Shown here piece by piece: positions 9,426 through 20,595 of a stretch of 64,000 nucleotides of DNA (its first letter is position 1; every line of letters starts with the position of its first letter). The translations under genes were made by a program, and so were the position numbers. The notes beneath the pieces were generated by a model. That model saw only the letters and a list, made by a program, of their open reading frames with translations, had not been told where the DNA came from and ran no database searches. Source of the DNA: Microbacterium sp. VKM Ac-2870 (GTDB lineage Bacteria; Actinomycetota; Actinomycetes; Actinomycetales; Microbacteriaceae); NCBI RefSeq assembly GCF_015350795.1, contig NZ_JADKSH010000002.1, forward strand, positions 434,001 through 498,000, written 5' to 3'.

Positions 9426-10330
9426 TGACGATCTCCAGCGATGTTCCTCTCGACGCCGCGCCGAATACTCGCGTCGCGGCCGTCGTGCTGACCTACCACC
9501 CCGACCCAGAGGTCGTCGTGAACGTCGATGCCGTCGCGGCACAGGTCGGGCGTGTGTACGTCGTGAACAACTCGCCCGACGAGCATTCCGCCCGGATCCT
9601 CGCGTTCGCCGCGGAGCGTGACGACGTCGTCGTCCTCGACCAGGCGGGCAACGTCGGCGTCGCGACGGGGTTCAACGCAGGAATCAGGGCCGCTCTGGCC
9701 GCAGGATTCGACGATGTCTGGATCTTCGATCAGGACAGCCGAGTGACGCCGGGCTCGCTGCGCCAGCTGCTCGAAGCGCGCGTCGCCCGCGAGGCCTCGG
9801 GAGAGCTGGTCGGCGTCGTCGGGCCGGCGTTGCGCTCCAATGCCACGGGCATCATCTATGCACGGGAGTCCGGCACCGGCGCCCGTGGGGCAGAGGTGCT
9901 GATCAGTTCGGGGTCGCTGTTCTCGCGCGCGCTCCTGGACGCGATCGGGCTGCATGATCAGCCGTTGTTCATCGACTACGTCGATCACGACATCTGCCTG
10001 CGTGCCCGGGCGCGCGGATTTCGCAACCTCAAGGTGTATGACGCGATCCTCGATCACAGCTTTGGAGACGCCGACGCCGTCCGACTTCTCGGCCGTCGGG
10101 TGTACCTCGCCAACTACTCGACCATGCGTCACTTTCACGCCGCGCGCAATCGGCTCATCGTTGTGCGTCGATATGGTTTCGGCCGTTGGTTCTGGGAGGA
10201 CGCCTGGTTCACGTGGAAGGCGTGGGTCAAACTTCTGCTCCTCGAAAAGGACCGGGGCGCCAAGATTGCAGCTGCGCTGCGTGGCATGTGGGCCGGACTC
10301 AGATACCCGGCTCGCGAACGTCGATGGTGA
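9425..10330 (+). CDS. GT2-family glycosyltransferase, rhamnosyltransferase-like
   Basis: Inverting GT-A glycosyltransferase of 301 residues that starts one base inside the preceding TGA. N-terminal VVLTYHPDPEVV, the NNSPDE loop, NVGVATGFNAGIRAA, and the DxD-type metal motif WIFDQDSRV near residue 100 match the rhamnosyltransferase (RfbF/WsaF-like) subgroup of GT2. FIDYVDHDICLRARARG provides the ED-like acceptor region. As the last gene of the gmd-rmd unit it probably transfers the 6-deoxy-sugar made by those enzymes, or L-rhamnose from the upstream operon. Two tandem hairpins follow the gene. Confidence 0.87.
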   Translation: MTISSDVPLDAAPNTRVAAVVLTYHPDPEVVVNVDAVAAQVGRVYVVNNSPDEHSARILAFAAERDDVVVLDQAGNVGVATGFNAGIRAALAAGFDDVWIFDQDSRVTPGSLRQLLEARVAREASGELVGVVGPALRSNATGIIYARESGTGARGAEVLISSGSLFSRALLDAIGLHDQPLFIDYVDHDICLRARARGFRNLKVYDAILDHSFGDADAVRLLGRRVYLANYSTMRHFHAARNRLIVVRRYGFGRWFWEDAWFTWKAWVKLLLLEKDRGAKIAAALRGMWAGLRYPARERRW

Positions 10331-10337
10331 TCGGTCG

Positions 10338-10360
10338 GCGACGCGCCGGGGGCGCGTCGC
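10338..10360 (+). terminator. Hairpin terminator after gmd-rmd-GT operon
   Basis: Perfect 10-bp GC-rich stem (GCGACGCGCC, GGG loop, GGCGCGTCGC), eight bases after the glycosyltransferase stop. No U-tract follows, as is common in high-GC actinobacteria. Confidence 0.6.
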
Positions 10361-10367
10361 GTCGCTC

Positions 10368-10386
10368 GCGAGTCCGGGGGACTCGC
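10368..10386 (+). terminator. Second tandem hairpin before wzm
   Basis: Perfect 8-bp stem (GCGAGTCC, GGG loop, GGACTCGC) seven bases after the previous hairpin and with the same GGG loop. The pair probably insulates the ABC transporter operon. Confidence 0.5.
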
Positions 10387-10399
10387 ACCCCCATGCAGG

Positions 10400-10405
10400 T
10401 ATAGT
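10400..10405 (+). promoter_or_regulatory. -10 element (TATAGT) of wzm-wzt
   Basis: TATAGT is close to consensus and lies just after the tandem hairpins. It would give a leader of about 30 bases with AAGG at 10432-10435 before the TTG start at 10442. No clear -35. Confidence 0.5.
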
Positions 10406-10441
10406 GAGTCGCTGGTCTCAGCAAGAAAGTCAAGGTGTCCA

Positions 10442-11356
10442 TTGACCGATAGTGCGGTTGCCCGGTTTCAGCGACTCGACTCCCAACCGTTCTCCGCGCC
10501 CCTGGGCAAGGTCGGGATCACGGGAACGTGGGGCTCGCTGAAGGCGGTGTTCGACCACCGTCAGTTGCTCAGTCTTCTCGTGCGACGAGACATCAAGGCG
10601 CGCTACAAAGACAGTGCGCTTGGAGTGTTGTGGACTCTGATCAACCCGATTGTGCAGCTGGCCGTCTACTACGTCGTGATGGGTCAGATTCTGGGCGCGG
10701 CCCGGGGCATCGACAACTTTGCCATCTATGTCTTCTCGGGCTTGACGATCTTCGGCCTGCTGTCGGAATCGCTCACCGGTACGACGGCCTCGATCATCGC
10801 GAACGCAGGGCTTGTCAAGAAGGTCTACGTCCCGCGAGAGGTCTTCCCCCTCGCGGCGATGGGCTCCGCACTGTTCACCTTCACCGTCCAGGTCCTGGTG
10901 CTCGTCGTCGGATGCTTCATCCTCGAGTCGCCGCCCTGGACGCCCGGGCTCCTCTACTTCTTCCCCTCCGTCGCACTCATCGTGCTCTACGGGGCTGCGT
11001 TCGGCATCCTCTTCTCGGCTATCAACGTTTATCTCCGAGATGTGCAGTACCTCGTCCAGATCCTGCTCACACTGTCGATCTGGGCGTCGCCGATCGTCTA
11101 CGGCTGGACAATGGTGGCCGACGTCTTCAAGAGGTTCAACCTGCCCAGTTGGTTGCTCGAGGTCTACACGAACAACCCGCTCACCCTGGCCGTCCTCGGT
11201 TTCCACCGTGCCTTCTGGACGTCCGGCACCGTGGCCGACTATCCCCCCGAGCTCGGTCTTCGAATGCTTGCGGCGCTCGTGGTCGGTCTGATCGTCCTTT
11301 GGATCTGCCAGCGCGTGTTCGCACGCTTGCAGGGAAACTTCGCGCAGGAGCTGTAA
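10442..11356 (+). CDS. wzm: Polysaccharide ABC transporter permease (Wzm-like, ABC-2 type)
   Basis: Integral membrane half of the exporter that moves finished, lipid-linked polysaccharide across the cytoplasmic membrane. The 304-residue protein has the amphipathic entry helix LLVRRDIKARYKDSALGVLW, six predicted hydrophobic segments between about residues 55 and 300, and the conserved ANAGLVKKVYVPREVFP cytosolic turn of TagG/Wzm permeases. I use the TTG at 10442 because AAGG lies six bases upstream and no other in-frame start precedes the conserved entry helix. The stop overlaps the ATPase start (TAATG), so the two subunits are translationally coupled. Confidence 0.92.
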   Translation: MTDSAVARFQRLDSQPFSAPLGKVGITGTWGSLKAVFDHRQLLSLLVRRDIKARYKDSALGVLWTLINPIVQLAVYYVVMGQILGAARGIDNFAIYVFSGLTIFGLLSESLTGTTASIIANAGLVKKVYVPREVFPLAAMGSALFTFTVQVLVLVVGCFILESPPWTPGLLYFFPSVALIVLYGAAFGILFSAINVYLRDVQYLVQILLTLSIWASPIVYGWTMVADVFKRFNLPSWLLEVYTNNPLTLAVLGFHRAFWTSGTVADYPPELGLRMLAALVVGLIVLWICQRVFARLQGNFAQEL

Positions 11357-12594
11357 TGGTGTCGTCTGTCAGTCCCCGTCCGAACACCGAGGGACCGGAA
11401 GTCATCCGCGTCGAGGGTGTCTCGAAGTCGTTCGTGATCCGCAAGGACAACTCGCTCAAAGAGCGGGTCGTCACGTTCGGGCGGCGCGGTCGTGTGCACC
11501 AGGAGTCGTTCTCCGCCCTGAAAGACGTTTCGTTCTCGATCCGTGCCGGGTCGTCACTGGGCCTGCTGGGGTCGAACGGCTCGGGAAAGAGCACACTGCT
11601 CAAGGTCATCGGAGGCATCATCGATCCCTCGTCGGGAACGGTGCAGCGACGAGGCCGTCTCGCCGCCCTCCTCGAGCTGGGAGCCGGGTTCCACCCCGAT
11701 CTTTCGGGACGTGAGAACGTCTATCTCAATGCAGCGATCCTGGGTCTGTCGAAGGATGAGACGGCGGCGGAGTTCGACAGCATCCTCGCGTTCTCCGAGA
11801 TCGGCGACTTCATCGACACCCAGGTGAAGTTCTACTCTTCCGGCATGTACGTGCGGTTGGCTTTCGCCGTCGCCGTGCACACCAACCCCGACGTTCTCCT
11901 GGTCGACGAGGTGTTGGCCGTCGGTGATGAGGCATTCCAGCGCAAGTGCATGGACAAGATCCGGCAGTTCCAGCGCGAGGGGCGCACCATCGTGCTCGTT
12001 TCTCACTCCGCCGAGCAGGTGATGGAAGTGTGCGATCGTGGACTCGTCCTCAACCACGGTGAGGTGGCTTTCATCGGGTCAGCTGCCGACGCTACGCGTG
12101 TGCACCGCGAAATCCTCGAGGGGAAGCGGCGGTCGAACGCCGAGGCGGAGGCGGAGGCGGCAGCAGCGGCGGGCGCGCCGGCTTCTGTTCCGCAGATCGC
12201 GGGAATCACCGTGCGCAATGCCGCTGGCGAGATCGTGGACGGCGTGCAGCCCGGGGAGCAATTGACCATCGAAGTCGCCGTCGACCTCCCGCAAGGACTG
12301 GACCAGTGGCACTCGAGCCTCAGCATCGACACTCCGAACGGCCAGCAGGTGTTCGGTACCAGCACCCGTCGGCATGAGACGAGCCACGGGCCGACGTCAG
12401 CGGGAGTCGTCACCGTGAACTACACGTTCCCGCGACTTCCGTTCGCCGGGGGCAAGTACTTCGTCAACGCAGAGGTGCTCGCTGCGGATGGCAGCCCGTT
12501 CGACATTCAGTGGCAGGGCGCGACGTTCTTGGTCCCTGCTTCGCCGACGCAGACCGGCTATGTGCTGGCCGACCCGGTGATCTCGGTCGGCTGA
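11356..12594 (+). CDS. wzt: Polysaccharide ABC transporter ATPase with C-terminal glycan-binding domain (Wzt-like)
   Basis: ATPase partner of the permease. The nucleotide-binding domain, residues about 15-255, shows Walker A SNGSGKST, the signature YSSGMYVRLAFA and Walker B LLVDEVLAVGD. After an Ala/Glu-rich linker near residue 265, about 140 residues of beta-rich sequence (IEVAVDLP, NYTFPRLPFAGGKYFVNAEV) match the Wzt carbohydrate-binding domain. In known systems that domain recognises a modified non-reducing end of the polymer, which fits the FkbM methyltransferase in the cluster. ATG at 11356 has AGGAG upstream. The 3' end overlaps the convergent DUF2142 gene by 37 bases. Confidence 0.93.
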   Translation: MVSSVSPRPNTEGPEVIRVEGVSKSFVIRKDNSLKERVVTFGRRGRVHQESFSALKDVSFSIRAGSSLGLLGSNGSGKSTLLKVIGGIIDPSSGTVQRRGRLAALLELGAGFHPDLSGRENVYLNAAILGLSKDETAAEFDSILAFSEIGDFIDTQVKFYSSGMYVRLAFAVAVHTNPDVLLVDEVLAVGDEAFQRKCMDKIRQFQREGRTIVLVSHSAEQVMEVCDRGLVLNHGEVAFIGSAADATRVHREILEGKRRSNAEAEAEAAAAAGAPASVPQIAGITVRNAAGEIVDGVQPGEQLTIEVAVDLPQGLDQWHSSLSIDTPNGQQVFGTSTRRHETSHGPTSAGVVTVNYTFPRLPFAGGKYFVNAEVLAADGSPFDIQWQGATFLVPASPTQTGYVLADPVISVG

Positions 12595-14090
12595 GAGCCG
12601 CGCGGCGCGCGCAACAACGCTGCGTCGGGAGCGCGTCGTCCCCGCCCTCTCGTGGCGATCCAGATCGTCAGGAGCATCCCCGCGAACGCAGCGGAGCCTG
12701 CCATCCAGATGAAAAGGGGGTCGGGCACACCCGGCCACCACCAGCTGCCGGGAGCACCCGCATCGATCCGGCCGCCGCCCCCGGAGATGTAGCGGGACAG
12801 GTTCTGATGCAGCCCTACCGTCATCGCGACCCACAGGCCGACCGCCGCAACGGCATAGCGGGGTCCATCCCATGCGCGTTCCGCATCGGGTCGGAGGCTT
12901 GCGACGCCTACGGCGATGAGCATCAACGGCAGGAGGTAGCGGGGCTGAACTGTGCTTCCGACCATAGCGTTCGACTGCGCGAGCATGACGAACGGCACCG
13001 CCCACAGTGCCAGCAGCGCCAGTGTCACCGCGGTCATCCGTCGACGCGTCGGGCGGTGGATGCCGACGAACAGAGCGCCGGCGAAGACGACGGTCGCCGG
13101 AACCCAGACGATCGCGGGCATGCGTGTGTCGAACCACCCGAGATTGGAACCTCCGAGAGCTCCCGTCCAGAGCGAAGGGATTTCGAACATATTCGAGATG
13201 TGCTGGGACAGCGTTAAAGCGTGCGCTGAGGGGTCGAGCCCCCCGAAGGCTGCTCCGCCCTGCCGCGCACTCATATAGAAAGCGGCGCTGATCACGCAGA
13301 TCACGAGCGCGGTCGAGATAGGCCAGCGTTGCTGGCGCAGACTCCGTACGCCGAGGATCAGTGCGAGCGCGACTGCGTACACGGCGAAGATCGCCGCGTC
13401 TGCTCGCGCTCCGGCTCCGACGATGGCACCGAAGATCGCCAGTGCGCACAGGACCCATCGTCGCCTGCCGGTCGCCCTCGTCGCGCCGTACAGCGACGTC
13501 CACACTGTCGCGGCAGACAGCATCGCCCACGATGACGGGTTGGTCGATGCAAAGACGAACACGCCCAACGGCACGCTCGTGGCGATGACCGATATGAGCA
13601 GCGCCGGTCTCACTCTGCGCGGGAGGGCGAAGAAGACCGCGGTGAGGAGCCCCACCGCGAACGCCGAGTTCGCGAGGCGGATCGCGATGACCGAAAACTG
13701 AGGGTCTGTGCTTGCGAACACGGACGCCGCCGTATAGAACAGCCGTGGATACAGGCCATCGACATTGGCGCGTGCGACGAGCGCCATTCCGCTGGCCGCG
13801 GGATCCCAGCAACCCGCGCTCTGCTCCGGCCGGAAAGCGAAGCAGGGCGCATTCACCAGTGCGGCCGGGATCATCCGCGCGGTGGGCGCGGCATCGGCGG
13901 AGTCGGGCGCGGTCTCGCACAGACCGGGACGCTCCCCGAGGCCGCACCAGATTGAGGCGAGGTGGAAGTCGTCGTCGGGGCTCGAACCGACCGGGGACGC
14001 GAAAGACCACGCGCACAGGGTGAGGAAGGCGAAAAGGGGGACGGCGACGATCGCTATCCAGGAACGGACGGGGCGAACGGCAGAACTCAC
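12558..14090 (-). CDS. DUF2142-type polytopic membrane protein
   Basis: A 510-residue membrane protein with about 11-13 hydrophobic segments. The short extracytoplasmic loop after the first segment carries SSPDDDFHLASIW, and later TNPSSWAMLSA and the charged R-T-R-R-R turns match DUF2142 proteins. These occur in actinobacterial polysaccharide loci and may be GT-C type transferases because of the acidic first loop; that is inference. The GTG start at 14090 is chosen because a TACGAT -10 lies exactly six bases upstream; an ATG at 14132 would place the -10 inside the coding region. It is divergent from the GT2 gene at 14173. Confidence 0.82.
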   Translation of the reverse strand: MSSAVRPVRSWIAIVAVPLFAFLTLCAWSFASPVGSSPDDDFHLASIWCGLGERPGLCETAPDSADAAPTARMIPAALVNAPCFAFRPEQSAGCWDPAASGMALVARANVDGLYPRLFYTAASVFASTDPQFSVIAIRLANSAFAVGLLTAVFFALPRRVRPALLISVIATSVPLGVFVFASTNPSSWAMLSAATVWTSLYGATRATGRRRWVLCALAIFGAIVGAGARADAAIFAVYAVALALILGVRSLRQQRWPISTALVICVISAAFYMSARQGGAAFGGLDPSAHALTLSQHISNMFEIPSLWTGALGGSNLGWFDTRMPAIVWVPATVVFAGALFVGIHRPTRRRMTAVTLALLALWAVPFVMLAQSNAMVGSTVQPRYLLPLMLIAVGVASLRPDAERAWDGPRYAVAAVGLWVAMTVGLHQNLSRYISGGGGRIDAGAPGSWWWPGVPDPLFIWMAGSAAFAGMLLTIWIATRGRGRRAPDAALLRAPRGSQPTEITGSAST

Positions 14091-14096
14091 CTCGCC

Positions 14097-14102
14097 ATCG
14101 TA
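14097..14102 (-). promoter_or_regulatory. -10 element (TACGAT) of the DUF2142 gene
   Basis: TACGAT on the minus strand is six bases from the GTG at 14090, the same leaderless geometry seen at many genes here. It decides the start of the gene. Confidence 0.5.
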
Positions 14103-14158
14103 GTGCTCGCCGCTGCGACGGCCGGGCGCCATCCCCGGGTCCCGGAATCGCGCGGCAG

Positions 14159-14164
14159 TAGACT
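14159..14164 (+). promoter_or_regulatory. -10 element (TAGACT) of the GT2-DUF2304-flippase operon
   Basis: TAGACT lies eight bases before the GTG at 14173, identical in sequence to the furA -10. The expected transcript has no or almost no leader. Confidence 0.45.
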
Positions 14165-14172
14165 ACGAGACT

Positions 14173-14901
14173 GTGGCGCCACAAAGAGAATCTGTTCTGG
14201 TCATCGTGCCAGCGTGGAACGAGGAGAAGAACGTCGGCCAGACCGTTCGTGAGATTCGGACGGCAGACGGCGACTACGACGTCGTTGTCGTCGACGACGG
14301 GTCGACGGACGACACGGCGGACATCGCCCGCCAAGCCGGTGCCGCGGTGGTCTCCCTCCCGTTCAACATGGGTGTCGGTGGGGCCATGAAGACCGGCTTC
14401 ACATACGCGCAGCGGCACGGCTACGACCGCGCTGTGCAGGTGGATGCCGATGGCCAGCACAATCCGGACGACATCGCTCTCGTCCTGTCCGGACTGGAGC
14501 GCGCAGACATCTCGATCGGCGCACGCTTCGCCGAGGTGGGCAGCTACGAAGCTCGAGGGCCGCGCCGCTGGGCGATGACCTTCCTCGCTGCTGTGCTGTC
14601 TCGCGTTGCGGGCACGCGGTTGACGGACGTCACGAGTGGGTTCCGTGCCGCCAATCGCCGAGCGATCGATCAGTACGTGCACTACTACCCGGCCGAATAC
14701 CTCGGGGACACGATCGACTCGCTCGTCGCGGCGCTACACACCGGGCTCACGGTCGCTCAGGTGCCCGTTGCGATGCGCCCGCGCAGATACGGCCGTCCCA
14801 GCCAGGGTCCCCTGGGATCGACCCTCTACCTCTTCAGGTCCGTCTTCGCCTTGGGACTCGCGCTTCTGCGCGGCGGACTCAGGAAAGGGCTACGGTCATG
14901 A
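14173..14901 (+). CDS. GT2 glycosyltransferase, polyprenyl-phosphate (dolichol-phosphate mannose synthase-like) type
   Basis: A 242-residue GT-A enzyme: VPAWNEEKNV, VVDDGSTDDT, FNMGVGGAMKTGF and the metal motif VDADGQHNPDD near residue 95 match DPMS-like enzymes, which load a sugar onto polyprenyl phosphate at the inner membrane face. SIGARF and TDVTSGFRAANRRAI are also typical. There is no C-terminal transmembrane pair; the DUF2304 protein whose ATG overlaps its TGA may supply the membrane anchor, as is common for this gene pair. The product could be a polyprenyl-phosphate sugar donor for the GT-C-like proteins of this locus. Confidence 0.88.
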   Translation: MAPQRESVLVIVPAWNEEKNVGQTVREIRTADGDYDVVVVDDGSTDDTADIARQAGAAVVSLPFNMGVGGAMKTGFTYAQRHGYDRAVQVDADGQHNPDDIALVLSGLERADISIGARFAEVGSYEARGPRRWAMTFLAAVLSRVAGTRLTDVTSGFRAANRRAIDQYVHYYPAEYLGDTIDSLVAALHTGLTVAQVPVAMRPRRYGRPSQGPLGSTLYLFRSVFALGLALLRGGLRKGLRS

Positions 14902-15374
14902 TCGTCTGGCTCGGCCTCGGTTTCGCGCTCATCATCCTCGCGGTGATCTTCTGGCTCTTGCTGACGCGCAAGCTGCGCGAGAAGTACGCACTTCTGTGGT
15001 TGCTGATCGGCGTCGCAATGCTTGTGTTGACGGTTTTTCCGGGCGTACTGAACGGCCTCGCAGACCTTGTCGGGGTCGAACTTCCCGCCAACCTGCTGTT
15101 CATCCTCGCCCTCGCGCTACTCATCGGCGTCACTCTGCACCAATCGTTCGAGCTTTCGACGGCCGAGGACGAGATCCGTCGCGTCGCGGAGGAAGTCGCG
15201 ATTCTGCGAGCCGAGACCGAGCGACTTGACACGTTGCTCACCGCCGCATCGGTTTCCACGGCTGCGAGCTCCGATCCGGTGCTTCCCGGCCGCGCGGACG
15301 CCGCTTCACTTGATCTACGTTCGCCGGCCCCCGGACACCTCGACGTGCGGGACGCCGATGGTTCGACCGCCTGA
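14898..15374 (+). CDS. DUF2304 small membrane protein
   Basis: A 158-residue protein with three hydrophobic helices (residues about 2-22, 33-50, 65-85) followed by a charged, coiled-coil-like segment EDEIRRVAEEVAILRAETERLD. This is the DUF2304 layout. Genes of this family commonly follow a DPMS-like glycosyltransferase, as here with an ATGA overlap, and probably act as its membrane partner; no activity is established. The last 17 bases overlap the start of the flippase-like gene. The C-terminal tail is low-complexity. Confidence 0.82.
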   Translation: MIVWLGLGFALIILAVIFWLLLTRKLREKYALLWLLIGVAMLVLTVFPGVLNGLADLVGVELPANLLFILALALLIGVTLHQSFELSTAEDEIRRVAEEVAILRAETERLDTLLTAASVSTAASSDPVLPGRADAASLDLRSPAPGHLDVRDADGSTA

Positions 15375-16617
15375 ACCGGCTGCGAGAGGCCTCGTCGCCG
15401 TTCTCGGAGCGACGGCGATCGCGGGGGCCAGTGGCTACGCGATCCAGTTGCTGGCTGCGCGTCTTCTCGCCGACCCACACGACTACTTGTCGTTCTCGGT
15501 CTTCTGGTCGACCATGTACCTGATCGGCTCGGCGGTCGGCGGCATCCAGCAGGAGGTGGCCCGCGCGGCGGCGCCCGTACTGCCGGAAGCGCCCCCCGGC
15601 GCGCTCAGGGGATTCGTTGCGGCGGCGAGTGTGGTGGTGGTGGCTGTCGCGGTACTCGTCGGCGTGAGTGTTGCTCCCATCGCCTTCGCAGGCACTGGCG
15701 CGGGCATGGCTGGCGCGCTCGCCGTCGGGCTGCTCGGGTACGTCGCCACTTCCGTGCTCACCGGCCTGCTGTATGGGTTGCACCGTCTGCCGTCCGTCGC
15801 CGCCCTCATCGTCGTCGATGCCGTTCTGCGCGCTGCAGCGGTGACTCTTGCCCTCGCGCTCAGCGCGCCGCCCGACGTGGTCGCGTTGGCCGTGGCGATG
15901 CCCTTCGGTATCGCTGTGCTCGTGGTGTGGGTGATGGTCCGCCCTCGTGTCCGTGGCATGTACGCCCTGGATGTCAGCCCGGTGCGACTCGCGTGCAACA
16001 CCGCCCACACCGTCGCCGCGGCGGCTGCGACGGGTGTCATGGTCACCGGGATGCCTCTACTGCTGCGTCTGTCCCTCGCCGACGCGACCGTCTCGACGGT
16101 AGCGGCGCTCACGCTCGTGATCACCCTCACTCGAGCGCCCTTCATCATTCCCCTGATGGCACTACAGAGTTATCTGACCGTCGTCTATCGCGACGCCCCC
16201 GCACGGGCGGAACCGCGGATGCTCCGTTACCTCGCCGTCGCCGCGGCGGCCGCGGTCGCCGCGGGCGCTCTGGCGTGGCTCGTCGTGCCGTGGGCGATCG
16301 AGCTCATCTCGGTCGGCCGCTATGCGGTCTCGCCGTGGACGTCATCGATCATCGTCGTGAGCGCCGTGCTCGTGGGAAGCCTCTGCGTGACCGGACCTCT
16401 TCTGTTGGCGAGGAAGCAACACCGTGCCTACGCCGCGGGCTGGCTGTGGGCAGCCGTCTCGACGATCGTCCTCCTGGCTCTTCTGCCACTCGCCGCGCAA
16501 CCGCGTGTCGTGACCGCCCTTGTGCTCGCCCCGGCGATCGGGCTGATCGTCCACCTGGCGGCGGTGCGGTGGGGGCATCGGCCGGCGGTCCGGAAGTCAG
16601 CGCCCGACAGCGAGTAG
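15358..16617 (+). CDS. Polysaccharide flippase-like membrane protein (MOP superfamily)
   Basis: A 419-residue, very hydrophobic protein with about 12 transmembrane segments. The opening GLVAVLGATAIAGASGYAIQLLAARLL and RAPFIIPLMALQSYLTV resemble actinobacterial oligosaccharide flippases of the MOP/Wzx group, which move lipid-linked sugars across the membrane. The start (ATG at 15358) lies inside the end of the DUF2304 gene, so the three genes GT2-DUF2304-flippase form one unit. The tail overlaps the convergent GT2 gene by 21 bases. Flippase function is inferred from topology and context. Confidence 0.75.
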   Translation: MVRPPEPAARGLVAVLGATAIAGASGYAIQLLAARLLADPHDYLSFSVFWSTMYLIGSAVGGIQQEVARAAAPVLPEAPPGALRGFVAAASVVVVAVAVLVGVSVAPIAFAGTGAGMAGALAVGLLGYVATSVLTGLLYGLHRLPSVAALIVVDAVLRAAAVTLALALSAPPDVVALAVAMPFGIAVLVVWVMVRPRVRGMYALDVSPVRLACNTAHTVAAAAATGVMVTGMPLLLRLSLADATVSTVAALTLVITLTRAPFIIPLMALQSYLTVVYRDAPARAEPRMLRYLAVAAAAAVAAGALAWLVVPWAIELISVGRYAVSPWTSSIIVVSAVLVGSLCVTGPLLLARKQHRAYAAGWLWAAVSTIVLLALLPLAAQPRVVTALVLAPAIGLIVHLAAVRWGHRPAVRKSAPDSE

Positions 16618-17472
16618 CCACGCAGCGCGTCGGGCAGTGTCCGACGCGCCCAGCGGCCACAGTTGCGACAGTGCGTGCAAGCGTGACATGAGTCGCAGAC
16701 GCGCGGCCCGTTCGGCTCGCTTCCATCCGCGTGCGCGTGCTGCGATGGCCGTATCGCGGTAGAAGCGTCGTTCGTCCTCGAATCGTGAACCGTCACGCAG
16801 GGACGTCTGGGACAAGCTCTCGCTGTGGCGCCGATAGGCGAAACAGGGGACTCGGGTGTAGCGAAGAGTGCCATCGGAGAAGGCGATGTCGACCAGGAGC
16901 GCAAGATCGAGGATGATCGGCAAACCGTCGCGGAAGCCGATCGAGCGCACCACATCGACGCGGAGCACCAGCGACGGCCAATACAGCCAGTTGCCCCGAA
17001 GAAGAGTCGCCGCCATGCGCTCGCCTCGAAAAGTCGCCGCTCGGCGCGGGGTAAGCAGCCGCTGCTTGATCGTGTCGACGAGTGTGCGCGCCGGCGCACC
17101 ACCTCCGTCGATCACACGGACACCGGGTTGGATGACGTCCACGTCGGGGAAGGCGGCGATCGTCTCGCGCACGTGCGCGACATAGTCGGGCAGCAGCAGA
17201 TCGTCTGATCCGAGGACGACGACATGCGATCCCTCCGCCGCATCGACGGCACGGCGGAAGTTCTCTGTGATGCCGACATTGCGTTCATTTCGGCGATAGC
17301 GGATTCGAGGATCGTTCACAGTGGCGACGTAGTCGGCCACGCGTGTGCCGGGGTAGCAGTCGTCGATGATCGTCAGACGCCACCGCGGGTCGGTCTGGGC
17401 CTGAACAGACGCGATGGTCGACAAGAACTGGTCCGGGTCGCCCCAGTACGGCACGCAGATGTCCAGGTCCAT
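16597..17472 (-). CDS. GT2-family glycosyltransferase
   Basis: A 291-residue inverting GT-A enzyme. ICVPYWGDPDQFLSTIASVQAQ and LTIIDDCYPG form the nucleotide-binding half; VVLGSDDLLLPDY near residue 90 is the metal-binding DxD-type motif; YRRHSESLSQ is the acceptor-region segment. It stands alone on the minus strand between the flippase and glf. A GAGGAT six bases before the ATG may be a weak leaderless -10. Sugar specificity cannot be read from the sequence. Confidence 0.85.
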   Translation of the reverse strand: MDLDICVPYWGDPDQFLSTIASVQAQTDPRWRLTIIDDCYPGTRVADYVATVNDPRIRYRRNERNVGITENFRRAVDAAEGSHVVVLGSDDLLLPDYVAHVRETIAAFPDVDVIQPGVRVIDGGGAPARTLVDTIKQRLLTPRRAATFRGERMAATLLRGNWLYWPSLVLRVDVVRSIGFRDGLPIILDLALLVDIAFSDGTLRYTRVPCFAYRRHSESLSQTSLRDGSRFEDERRFYRDTAIAARARGWKRAERAARLRLMSRLHALSQLWPLGASDTARRAAWLLAVGR

Positions 17473-17515
17473 GTCCCCATCCTCGCTTATGAGCGCGTTC
17501 GGCAGCGCCCGATAA

Positions 17516-20571
<3,056 letters not shown>

Positions 20572-20595
20572 CCGCCGGCGCTGCCCGGGAGCGGT

